Shown piece after piece: positions 25,746 through 36,430 of a stretch of DNA of 64,000 bases. The notes beneath the pieces were generated by a model. That model searched no databases. It saw only the letters and a list, made by a program, of their open reading frames with translations, and had not been told where the DNA came from. The stretch lies in assembly GCA_905221605.1 (NCBI GenBank), contig CAJNDS010000413.1:188001-252000 (forward strand). Direction: 5' to 3'. Within the stretch, counting starts at the first letter, position 1, and each line of letters begins with the position of its first letter. Made by a program: the position numbers and the translations under genes. This DNA comes from Symbiodinium natans (lineage: Eukaryota > Sar > Dinophyceae > Suessiales > Symbiodiniaceae).

Positions 25746-26789
25746 GTTCACAGTGAACTACTGAACCAAAGGTAGATGGCAAGAGGGACGTTGCTGCTAA
25801 CGGTGCAGGAAAGCTCATACAGCAGCCCGTCGAAAACACCTGTTTACAACATTGGACTGCCCCTACAAGCCTAAAACGTCCTGGGGCCGTCATCGCTCCG
25901 CGTCCTAAACCCTGAACCCACGCTGAAAACTGCTGAAACCTTGACAAGCCCCGAAAGCCCCTGAAAAACCCAAAAACACCTGAAAACCCCTGAAACTCTC
26001 TGAAGACCCCCGAAAAGCCCCTGAGAACCCCTGAACACCTCTTGAAACCCGTTTTAAAACGCATGAAAACCCCAAAAATTCTGGAAACCCCCTGAAAACC
26101 TCTTGAGAACCCCTGACAACCCTGAAAGCCCCCTGCGTTTCCCTTCCGGGTCCCGGGACGAGCCGCCGAGAGAGTTCCGCAGGCACCGGTAGTTCCATGC
26201 GCCTCAAGGTTTGGGGTTTAGGGTGTTTAGGGTTTGGGGTTTAGGGTATAGGGTTTAGGGTGTAGGGTTCGGGGTTTAGGGTTTGGGGTTTAGGGGTTTG
26301 TGAGTTTTGGAGTTTGGGGCGCTGTAGATGTCAGGGGCGGTCCTTTAGCCGTGAGTGACCCTGTAACAAGGGCCAGAAGTCAGAGTGGCTCTGCTGGTTC
26401 AAGATCGCGATTACCAGCTGTCTTTGTAATTTAGGGCTTCGGGTTTCGGTCACTTTCGGCCTTGGTGTGTGAAGCTTGGTGCATGGGCGTAGAAGAATTG
26501 GGGTTGTCGGATGAAGGTGCGGTCTAGAGAGCTTCGGGTTTAGGGAGACTTCTCCATGAGGTCGGGCTCACTCCACAGCATGAGGAGCTGGCTTGTAGAT
26601 GTCGGCCTGGGCAACAATCGCGCGAGTTGCAGGGCGGCTGGGAAACTAGCCCTAAAACCGGCCCCTGCTTCATTCCGCTACATAGCTTCTCCTGTGCAAC
26701 CTCTACAGCCCTGGCCCTGGACTCTGAAAGTCCAAACCCTTGCAGCGCCAAAGCCCCGAGGTCGAAAGCCCCAGGCCCTGAGCGCACCC

Positions 26790-27205
26790 TAAATATAACG
26801 GGTACTGGTATCCATCTCCCTCTACTTGCGTTTGAGGTGGCTCCCTTTGTAAGGGGTCCTACGCGATTCGACAGTTCTCAGAAGGAGCCCCTGCTTAGCA
26901 AGCGGGTCCGTGTTTGCAAGGATGAAATCGCTTCCGGCCGTACAGTTGAGCAACGCTTGCTGCCATTCCCTTTTGATATGCAAGAGCAGCTGCGCCCGAT
27001 TTCACCCGAGTTTTTCCCAGATTTTGTATTTCTTGCTCGCTGGACTGCGTGGTATCACTTGTCATTTCTGAACTCGAAGGACCCATTTCAAGCATCGACT
27101 CCGAGTCGCGCGTCTTCAAAATTTTCCCTCTCAAGCGCGACAACGTCAGCTGAACTACGTGCCCGCCAAGTCCCGACCACCGCCGGCTGCTTCCAAGTGC
27201 GTTCC
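26790..27205 (+). CDS. Unassigned open segment before the LINE
   Basis: Plus-strand frame open for about 140 residues, including ALAFEV-like and FDMQEQLRPISPEFFPDFVF and LARWTAWYHLSFLNS. It ends in a CCCTAAA tract at 27211. The minus strand is also open for 82 codons here. I do not recognise it; it could be a genuine exon or decayed retroelement DNA. Confidence 0.25.
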
Positions 27206-27418
27206 CGGACCCTAAACCCTAAACCCTAAACCCTAAACCCATTGACAACAAGCAGCCACCACAACAAAAAACTTGAGGCCGGAGCCAAAATCCGACAACT
27301 CTTTAGGGGCTTGGGGGCTTATGAAAGCCCCTGAAGCCCTGTCCAAGACCCCTAAAGCCCTACAAGCCGAACACTCTACAAACCTCAAGACTCCAAGACT
27401 AAGCAAACCCTTAACGGG

Positions 27419-27539
27419 GGGGGTTTAGGGTTTAGGGTTTTAGGGTTTAGGGTTTATAGGGTTTGTAGGGTTTATAGGGTTTATAGGGTTTATAGGGTTT
27501 ATAGGGTTTATAGGGTTTAGGGTTTAGGTCTTAGGGTTT
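27419..27539 (+). repeat. Telomere-like array with TTTATAGGG variants, left flank of the LINE
   Basis: TTTAGGG units followed by about seven near-identical TTTATAGGG/TTTGTAGGG units and then TTTAGGTCTTAGGGTTT. The array continues on the other side of the LINE at 39573-39599, so it is one array split by insertion. Confidence 0.9.
27525..27539 (+). repeat. LINE target-site duplication, left copy
   Basis: TAGGTCTTAGGGTTT, identical to 39573-39587 at the other end of the LINE. Confidence 0.85.
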
Positions 27540-27680
27540 TCACGGGACGGTCTGGTACCTTACGGTGCGATGCTGATTCGTCTTGCAGAATGCTCCTAGC
27601 GGCCGTAGCCAAAAGCGTCTCTGGAGCTCAAAAGAGACCAAGCAGAAGACTGGAAACAGAAAACTGAGGGCGAGGCGACG

Positions 27681-28106
27681 TCACTGCAACTCGGGCCGTA
27701 ACGTGGCCCACCAAGGCGGCGGCCCTGATACTTTGGCGGCTGGCCGCCATGCATGTTGCGCCCTAGCAGATCCGCACGGGCCTTCGGCCTCAAGGTCCGC
27801 CCCAACATAAACAGCAAGACAGCCTTCACTCCTGCGTAAATGCTCTCTTAAGCGGTACGTGGACCAGTGTTCAACCCCGCAAACCTGGCAACAAGAACCC
27901 CGAACAGCAACGCTCGCCATGGAAAGGGCACCGTGCGCACGTGCACAGTGGGTAGCCAACCGTTGCCTGGTCGGGAAGCATGCCGCACACAGATCACAGG
28001 GGAAATCGTCATCAAGGCAGATGACAGGCGGTCTCTGTTCATGCACCGTACCAGCTCTGATCTTCTCACCCAAGTGCTGTCGCGAGCGTACAGCTCGAAG
28101 GAGGAA
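27681..28106 (-). pseudogene. LINE ORF2, C-terminal zinc-finger part (beyond the nested insertion)
   Basis: Continues the RT frame across the nested element: LLRSAIRN|F|LLRAVRSRQHLGEK. It contains two zinc-finger units, FPCDLCAACFPTRQRLATH with ARAHG, and CCQVCGVEHWSTYRLREHL, followed by a short tail and a TGA stop at 27681. Such CxxC...H fingers close ORF2 in other dinoflagellate LINEs. Same strand and phase as 32140-35545 once the 28107-32139 insert and one TT duplicate are left out. Confidence 0.85.
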
Positions 28107-28131
28107 CCAGGACGGCAGATTCGTCATCATA
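28107..28131 (+). repeat. Left TIR of the nested element
   Basis: CCAGGACGGCAGATTCGTCA... ; one mismatch to the inverse of 32115-32139. Confidence 0.85.
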
Positions 28132-31100
28132 TATAGCAACAGTTAAGTGTATGACAACGACTGTCGTTATAGCGACAATCGTGGGGGCATTGGAAGCGGT
28201 GTTAAGCCCGACTTGTCGAAGAAAATCTGTCAGCAACTTAAGAAGCAGTTGAATTTTAAATTTCACACAAAGATTGAGAGAAGTCCGCCCTCATGCATAC
28301 AAACTGACAGGGTTGTTAGTTCTGCAAAGTTGTTAGTTCCTGCAAATTCCCAAGCGAGAACCCTCACTTTGTTGAGTCACGGGACTTGAGCGCGCCGTCA
28401 GGGTGCCAACAGAGTCTTTAATTGAGTTGGCAATTTGGAAGTCCGGGTCAGGCATATGCTTTCTGCTCAGCGCAGGTCGCCAAAAACTTTCCCTTAGTTT
28501 TGGGCAGGGTGCAACTCGGAGGTTTCAATCCAACTCGACTGCTCCGTATTAGATAATTCAATCGCGAGGTTGTGGTTGGACAAACGCATCACGGCGGTCT
28601 GAGCTTTGTTTAAGAAGCGAAATAGTTTGGACTTGTTGATGCTGATGTTTTACTTTTTGAATTTCTGCGCTGCTTGGTTGTCTGCCGACGCCGGCTTTCC
28701 ACGAGAGGTTGTTTCGTTGGCATAACGAGAGGAACAGCCTGAATCATCGGTCTTGGTTTAACTTCTAAATGCGAAGACGATGGAGGATTGTATATAAGTC
28801 TTGTGAGTTGCACATCGCGGCGGAACAACGTTGTTGTGATTGTGAAGTTTCGACAGCTGGGCCCGCAGTGTGAAAATACGTGGAGCATAGCCACGAGCAT
28901 CCAAACCAGCGAGACGCTTAAGCAAGCCTTAACCCTGATCCCAGAGCGTTGACTGTCATCAGGTGCATCCTGATGGGTATAAAATATGTATATGCATTTT
29001 CGCAGCCTTAATTTCCATCAGCAAACTTCGCTCAGAAGTTCCAAAGAGCTCTTCGCACCAGATGCTAAAACACACACGACATCAAACTCCTAAACCGACA
29101 AGCTTTACCTTCGAAGACAAGGGTAAATAGATAGACCCACACCATAAGTCAACAATCACAATGCTCTAGACTTAAGCGTGATCATGAAACTCCCTGACCT
29201 TGCCGATCCCCTGGTAGCGTTTCCTTTTGGAGCTTCAGAAGCTCTCTTCAGCTTCGACCAGGCTTCGTGAGGCGTGGTAATGTGGCAACATGTGGCAACC
29301 CTTGTTTCTTGATGTGCTAGAACGTCAGTCTAGTATTCTTCTGGTGGGGACATCGTGGACATGACGCTGCACGTGCGCGCTCGATACCAATGGTCAATCA
29401 AGCCTTGGTTCGAATGGAGTGTGCTTCAAGGTCAACAACGCTGATATTCTTAGCACGAAGGAGTTAGTACTTGCCGTTTTGCTTCTCGAAAACCATCACC
29501 GAGATTAATATAGGCACTATAGTTTGTTCACGTAAATGCTCATGGCGGCTACACATATGCGCACTGCTTAGAACGACTCTCCCGCGGTCTTGCCCTGCAG
29601 TTGGAAAGTGAAGTACGGGCTAAGCTTCTCACAGTGGCTGCGACGTAATAAAACGGTGGAGGATTTAGGACTTAGGAATATGACCGTCGCTCCGCGGATG
29701 GAAGTGGAGGATGACTGTGCTCATCCAGGCGGTGTTGGTTGTATGCAGAGTTCATCTGGCTCCGTAGTCTGGCTTGAAAAACGGTCTACAGTTTCAGCGC
29801 GTTTTGATTAGGCACGGTGTGAAAAAAACCGGCGTCAGGATGAGTCACATGGTCTAGCACTCGGAGTGCCAACTACGAAGCACTATCTTGAAATGGCGAC
29901 TGTCAGGGCTCTAGTTCCCCCTGACTCTAGATCGGGCAACGAATCTCCAACTTCCCGGTAACCGTGGCAATTGTGGAAGATATCGGCCTTAAGACGATAG
30001 AACATTTGTGAATCGGAACGCACGATGCAGAACACGGTGCTACACGGTTTCGCTTCCCGATTCCAATCATATAGACATATTCGAATAATTGGATTGGGAA
30101 TGCCGAATGCAGATACACGTTGATACACGGTCAAACCCTGGGTTATAGCGACGAATACACGCAGATACACGGTGATACACGGACTCGTCTCGCGGTTCAA
30201 AAAACATTTCACAGTTCCAAAGCGGTTGAACAGGAGCAATGCAACTCCACGACGGTCACACCCTGCGTGAAATCTGCACCTTCGCATCCACCTCTTCGCC
30301 GGAAGCCATGAACCCAACAGCCTAAGCCCGGAGTCCTACAAGCCCCCAAAATTGAGAGTGCCTGAACCCTCAGTCACCCTTCTCCACCCCGTAAACCAAA
30401 CCTAAACCCTAAGCGTAAGAATCTCAAACCCTGAGCTCTAAACCCTCGACGGGTTGTTTACTCCTTCGCTTTTAGGCTGTTTTTGCATGGTTTCAAGGTC
30501 TCTCCTTACTTGCTCCTAATTCCAGGATTGAGCGAGGGGGGGTCTCCGAAAGGGCTTCAGCCCAAATACTATATATGCTGCAGGGGGAGCAATGGCCGAC
30601 AAAGAGCGTGCAAAAACAAAAAGCAAGCAAGTGGACCACGCGAGGCAATGTGAGCGCAACAACAAACATGAAAAAAACAAACCATGTTCGTGCTTATACG
30701 TAGCTTTGCTCAGCCTCCACGGGCTCTTGCCTTTTCGGCCGAAGTGTTATTATGTAATTATGTTGCCACTCTGTACGTTTAGAAAGATAAGATGAGCCAT
30801 GGCGACAGGCTTCGTAAGCAAAACCATACCATCTGGGGAGCGTGGTGCAATCAGGTTTTTCTTTTCGGGAAGCTCAAAGGGCTTTGGGTTGAACACTGTG
30901 GTTTTGGTTTTCATTCTTCAAATAGGGTTTAAGATGTGGAAGTTTGAGGTTTTTGGCATCATGTTCTTACAAAAGCAATCTTGTTTTGAGCTTGGTTAAG
31001 TTTCTGGAGGGTCGATCTGCTGCTCATGGGCTGGCTGGTCGTGCGAGATATTGTTGGTCTCGGCGTGCAGCAAGTTTAAGGCGTTCAATTTGCCGTCGAA

Positions 31101-32114
31101 AACGACGTGCGTGTAGGCTCAGCATGTGTCTATAAACTTGACGTTCACGTTGCCCGATGACCCGGCCGCCCTGCAGCAGGTTGACTTCTTGTCGTTTGAA
31201 GTCCAAAGTGTGATGAAACACGTGCACTGAGATATATACGTACTGACTCATAGAGCATGATGCAGCCCAACGTATGACGGGATAGACAAGTGAGTAAAAC
31301 TATGAACATGGCGAGATTTCGTTTTGCAATGCGGCTATTTGCACGAGCGTCACAGGCATGGATGGCAAGCACAAAACTTGAAGTCTTGCGAAGCCTGCAG
31401 CATCTGTCTTGATTGGCAGACGTTTGTGCGCTACCCTCAAAAGTCCGCAACAATGCAATTTGTTTTCACTGAGGGTTTTCGAAGTAGCGTGTTTGCTTTT
31501 GATAAAGCGGCTCACTCTTGCTTTGGACGATGGTGCTTCCTCTTGAAAAAGTGTGTGTATATATATACACCCTCCAGGCAAAGTCTCGATGTACCGCGTC
31601 CATTTCAACCCAAATTTGAACTTGCCAGGGTGGTGCCATCCACGCTGCAAAACTATAGCGTGTTCATCGCTGCAACAAGGACGGTTCGAATTTTGACACA
31701 ACTTTTTCATTGCATTCGAAAGCGATTGCGCAGAAACCATCCTCACATCAGAGCTTTGCATCAGAGCTTTGCATCTTCATGGAGCGTGCTGAAAGCAACA
31801 CATGCCGCAGTCTACGCTGAGAAGGCGAAAGACGTTTAAGAACAAAATTTGTTAGGTGTGGCAGAGAACAAATTTCAGGCTTCGAGGTACAAATTGCTTG
31901 TGGTTTCATTTGGAAGCGGTAACGTTATGTTGGGCCGGTGGTCTTGCGTGTGTACATACGAACAAATGCCGCCTACTGCCAAATCAGCGCATATATGAAA
32001 CATTTCGTCAAACAAAGATTCGCTGGCGAACTACTGAAAGCCAATAGCTGCACAAGTCTCAGTTCCACTAGCAGGCTGTATAGCGACGATTGTGTTTATA
32101 GCGACGAACCGCTG

Positions 32115-32139
32115 TATGATGACGAATCCGCCGTCCTGG
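32115..32139 (-). repeat. Right TIR of the nested element
   Basis: Inverse of the left end; read on the minus strand it starts CCAGGACGGCGGATTCGTCA. Confidence 0.85.
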
Positions 32140-35100
32140 AAGTTCCGAATGGCGGAACGGAGGAGGGCGGCATTGGTGTTTGCAAATGCTTTGCAGGCAT
32201 CAAGGCAAGCCGGGTCTGGTAGCGGGCCTGCCCGGGTTTCAGCAAGAATGTCCGCACACGCCCGCGTTGCATCTGCCATCCAAACCCCGTCGCGCACAAG
32301 GGACTGCCAAGTGTACACGTCTCCCTCCCCTGCAACTTCGCACCAGGCTCGCGCCCGCGCTGCCGTCAGTAGCTCGGCGGAAGTGGGCACCCCAAGCGCA
32401 GCGCATGCTTCGGTTGCGTCGAGCCCCTGGCAAGTCAGGCCCAAAATAGGGCGAAGAGACGCTCGCACAACCGAGGCCAAGGCAGAGTGGAATGCCTCTT
32501 GCTCATGGCGCGTCGCAAGGCGCCAGAGGCCTGCACCGTGCAGGAAGCGCGGGAATACCCGCTCTGAGAGAAGTCGAGTCTTCTCACCCACGCTCAGGAA
32601 CTGGCTGCTCAAAAGCTTTTTGCGAAGTGGCTCGAAGAGACTGCGCATCAGCTGCGCACGGTGCTGGATGCATGGCAACTCGTGTAGGTCGCCTTGGATG
32701 AAGTTGCCCAAATGCACGTAGCCTGGTACAATCCTGATGTGGTTTTGCGTGCCATCGGGCATGAGGAAGGGTATTGCCGGGTGGGCTTGGCAAAGCGCCG
32801 ACCTCCGTGCAGCCCGACACCCCGAGCCCTTCCAGACTAACATCGTCTCTGTCTTGCCAGCTGCAAAGTTTGGGGACAAGCCCAAGCGCGTCAGGCCAGC
32901 ACACATGAGTGAGGCTACTTCGGCAAGGTCGGCTGTCACGTCCTCTGCCCGCCGCGAGGTGAAGAGGATGGCCGTGTCATCCGCCCAGGTAGGTTGTCCG
33001 GGCTGGGCATCTGGGAGGTCATGCAGCCGTGCCATTATGCCTTTCTCCTTGAGTTGGGCATCCATTGAGGTCAAGAACCGGGCATATATCAAGCCAAAGA
33101 GAGTGTCTGCTATGGGCGAGCCTGGCGCAGTGCCGGTCTCTGAACGGCAGACCGTTGGAAGGCCCTCGTCCGTCACGAACCACCCATGGCGCAAGTGTCC
33201 TGCAACATAACGTCGCAGCGTGGGGGAGGCTTGAAGTGCATCCAAAAGGTTGCCCTGCTTCATGTGTTGAACAAACGCAGCCTGGTCCGATTCATTCTCG
33301 TAGAGCGCGGCGGCTCGATCCCATAGCACCGAGTCAGGCGGACAGGCGGCCGGGTCAATAGTGATGAAATCGCGCACGATGGAATAGTACGCGGATGCAC
33401 TGTCCACAAAGACCACGCCGCCCGACTGGCTTGCCGAATGTAGCGCTAAGAGATGCGCTCGCACAGTGGCCGATGGGAGGGTGAGAGTGCGCCGAGGAAG
33501 ACCACCGTGTTGAGCTGGTGCCCTCGACTGCTGAAAGACCTCGATGAGGTGGGAACGAAGCGCCCGTTGCAAGGCCTTCCCATCCGATTCCAACAAGAGC
33601 ACAGATCTCCAGGCAGCGATGCTGCTTGCAGGCTTTCCGCATTTTGGAATTGGTACGGCCTTTCCTCCTGTCCACTGACAAGGCGGGCATCCTCGAACTA
33701 TGGTTTTGCATACCACAGGGTAGTACGTCAAAGCGGAAAGGTGTGGGGCCGCCCGGAACAGGGTAGTACGGAGGCCTGATAAGCCGGGGGCTTTCCCCCT
33801 GGCCAGGGACGCAAAAGCCTTGCAGAGACAAGCCAGCGAAGGTAACTGGTCCGCGTCCAGGGTTTCGTGAAGGTGGCACATTTTCCCATATTGCAGAAGG
33901 TGCTGCTTCTTGTCGACGGGCTTCGCCCTCTCTGCCGCACCAAAGTGCTGCGCGAAAACTTGCAAGACCTCAGCACGGCCGGCCGTGGGTTTGGTGTCCT
34001 TGCCCGCGCTGCTCAAGACTGGGATCAGGGTAGGTGTCTTGAACTTGCGACCTACACGAAGGAGCGAGCGGATGAGGAAGGCGAAGTCAGCTGCGCCATC
34101 CTCCCTTGCACGATTGTGCATTGCGCGGAGGAACTCCGCCTTGTCCTCAGCTATAGCTGACGTGAGTTGGCGGTCATGCGCGCGAAGCCTATCCCTCCAT
34201 TCTTCAGCCCCCTCACGAGAACGCCTCACACGCAGTGCGCTGCGACGGAGAGTTCCCACATCAGCTCCTGCCCACGCCTTGAAGAAAAGGTGAAGCAACT
34301 CCACATCCGCCCGACGACGGAGACATCTGACCCGACTTCTGATGCTCCGCTTGGCGCGAATCAGTTCCAGAGTTCCAGTACTAAGCGCAGGATGTCTTGG
34401 CTTCATCCGTGGCGTAGGCAAATGCTGTTGCAAGAAGCTAGTGAGGTGGTGCTGGATGATGTGCACATGTGAGGTAGGATCAACCTCCCAGCCAACAGGG
34501 GGAATCGTGGCAAACGCGGCAGCAATGATGGCGTGCGCCTCTGGTTGGGCAAGGCGGTCCTCCGAGATGGCTTTGCAGTCCACGTCACGCGACACAGAAG
34601 CTTGCCAACGCAACTCACAGAGGACTGGCTGGTGGTCAATATCCTGATGAAGGTCCCCCAAAGCAACCTGGTCAAGTGTGTGAAAGCAATCCATCCAAGC
34701 TCTTGGGACTGCGATGTAGTCCAGCAGGGCCGGCTTGCCGTTGGGACTGGTCCAAGAGATGATGCGCTTGCCTGTGCATGACAGCTGCTTAGAGAGCGTC
34801 AAGCCCTGATCCCCTATAAAACCCTTAAGCTTATACCCGTTGGCACACGCTGGGGGTGCCTCGTCGGTGTGGCCCAGCGGGTGAGCAGCAAAACGAGCAT
34901 TGCCGTCGATGCATAAAAGAGGGGCATAGTGGCGCGGAACCTTTGCCATGGCCGAGGCTAGCTCCATCCACCACTGCTGCAAGACCTGTTCCCGGGTTGA
35001 GGAGATCGGAGCATGCGCGCTGACACATGCGAAGCAAAGCCCTCCGGCTTCTGCCAACACAATGAGGATCTGCGGAGAACTGTGAACAACCGAGAGTGAC

Positions 35101-35545
35101 CCCCTACACCACCCGATCTGCCCACGCGTGTTGGAGGTAAAGGGACTTTTGCTAAACCAAACCTGACAACCGCCTATACCTTGGGAAGTACAGGGCGCCG
35201 AAACCACCCAGAAGTTGCCAACAGAACGGATCTGAGCACCTGACTGCCGGGTCTCCTGTAGGGCCATCAGGTGCACTCGGTGTCGTTTCGCTCCAGCCTC
35301 GATTAAAGAGTCAGAACCATGGCCACGCAATGACAAGCAGTTGTACTGAACAATGCGCAACTGGCATGGCGCCTCAAGTTGGCTCGGCGCCGGCGCAAGC
35401 TTAGGTTCCCATGAGGGCAAGGTCGCTATCTGTGTCTGACATGCTGAAAGGGACCATGTGCCCGCCGCATCAACACTTGGCAGTTGCCTACCTATGGACC
35501 TATCAGAACCCAACAACCGAAGCCACGAGCAACGATTCTCACGAG
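32140..35545 (-). pseudogene. LINE ORF2, endonuclease and reverse transcriptase
   Basis: Apurinic-endonuclease-like domain first: VQYNCLSLRG (35364-35330), LMALQETRQSG, LLCIDGNAR, LLDYIAVP and DIDHQPVLCELRW (about 34620), covering the Asn, Glu, Asp and Asp-His positions. Reverse transcriptase follows: LARGKAPGLSGLRTTLFRAA, motif A GGVVFVDSASAYYSIV (about 33400), motif B GTAPGSPIADTLFGLIYARF (about 33110) and motif C TWADDTAILF (about 32975). A thumb/connector region follows with RASLRPILGLTCQGLDATEA. The frame is intact for about 1,130 codons and breaks off exactly at the TIR element (LLRSAIRN then the inserted DNA). Confidence 0.9.
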
Positions 35546-35571
35546 CCTCCTGCAGGAGTGTGTGTGTGTGT

Positions 35572-36430
35572 CCTGATGGACAGCAGTGTGCCGCCAGTGG
35601 CGCCTGCGTGCGCTAGAGCGTCAGCCAGACCATTTAGAAAGCAAGCCTCGTGAGCGGGGATCCATATTGACTGAGTGTGTTGGCCATGCGCCGCCCCGGC
35701 AAACATCAAGGATATTGCAGTTTCACTTATCCAGTCCGAGGCAGGCGACACAGACTGCCCGTGCGTGGAACCAAGTGCCGAGGAGCAATCAGAAGCGATG
35801 ATGACAGGCACAGGCCTACAGGTAAGGCCGATGCTACGGGCATGAAGCAGTGCCTCACATTCTGCACGATAAGCGTTCATGTCAAGATCATCCAGGTCGC
35901 AACAGATGCCGGATGCACAGCCGACCCGTCTGGGCTCTCCCTTCTGTCTTGCAACGCAAACCACTGCCCAAGCCGCGCACTTGGAGTGGGGATCCCAGGA
36001 GCCATCTGTATAAAGAAAAAGTGCTTCAAGGGCTTCGCACGGCTGCCACGGTGGTAGTGAATTCCAAGCTGCTCTCATACTGTCATCTAGGCGGCGGAGT
36101 GCCGGAACTTCAGTGTGGAGTGACGCAAGTTTATGACCTGAGAGAAGCTCGTCAAGCATCCCCGGAACAACCCCGGTTGCCAGGCCCGGCTTGGGCTGCG
36201 GGATGCAATCAGCCAGCTGCAAGATGCACGGTTCATCAGTTTTGGCGAAGCAAGCGGAGATTCGACATCGGCCCTGCGGCGTGGCGATCCGGCTCGTCGC
36301 TGGCAGGCCCAAACGTGCATCGCTATATGAGCTTGCACCTGTGGGACCGGACTGAGCAGCCTGAACGTCAGAGGCGGTCGGAGGCAGGGCCCGCAACTGG
36401 AGGGAGTGCAACTGTGTAGGATCGTCCGCA
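35572..36430 (-). pseudogene. LINE ORF2, RNase H domain
   Basis: RNase HI-type domain: FLYTDGSWD (first Asp, about 36012), AYRAECEALLHA (Glu, about 35865), IASDCSSALGSTHG (third Asp, about 35795) and PAHEACFLNGLADALAHA (His...Asn...Ala-Asp, about 35640). All catalytic positions are present. Its frame differs from that of the endonuclease that follows; the shift coincides with a (TG)n run at 35558-35571, so slippage in the microsatellite is the likely cause. RNase H lies ahead of the endonuclease, unlike the C-terminal position in I-clade LINEs. Confidence 0.85.

Larger units (their letters stand above)
28107..32139. mobile_element. 4,033-bp TIR element nested in the LINE
   Basis: Ends are a 25-bp inverted repeat (24/25 identical) that starts CCAGGACGGC and continues GATTCGTCATCATA. 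A 2-bp direct repeat (AA) flanks it at 28105-28106 and 32140-32141. Subterminal motifs of the type TATAGCGACRAT recur near both ends (28167-28182, 32080-32105) and once inside (about 30147). The interior is AT-richer than its surroundings, has no ORF above about 170 codons and no recognisable transposase, and includes a GATACACGGT-repeat patch (30110-30182) and a degenerate CCCTAAA tract (30375-30452). Probably a non-autonomous or decayed cut-and-paste DNA transposon. Confidence 0.8.

Noticed and set aside
27859-28146. Plus-strand ORF ending QDGRFVII, similar to the RT ORF tail QDGGFVII
   Set aside because: The similarity is the TIR of the nested element read in both orientations, not shared protein ancestry.
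32092-34781. Several plus-strand ORFs of 80-210 codons
   Set aside because: Antisense shadows of the LINE endonuclease/RT.
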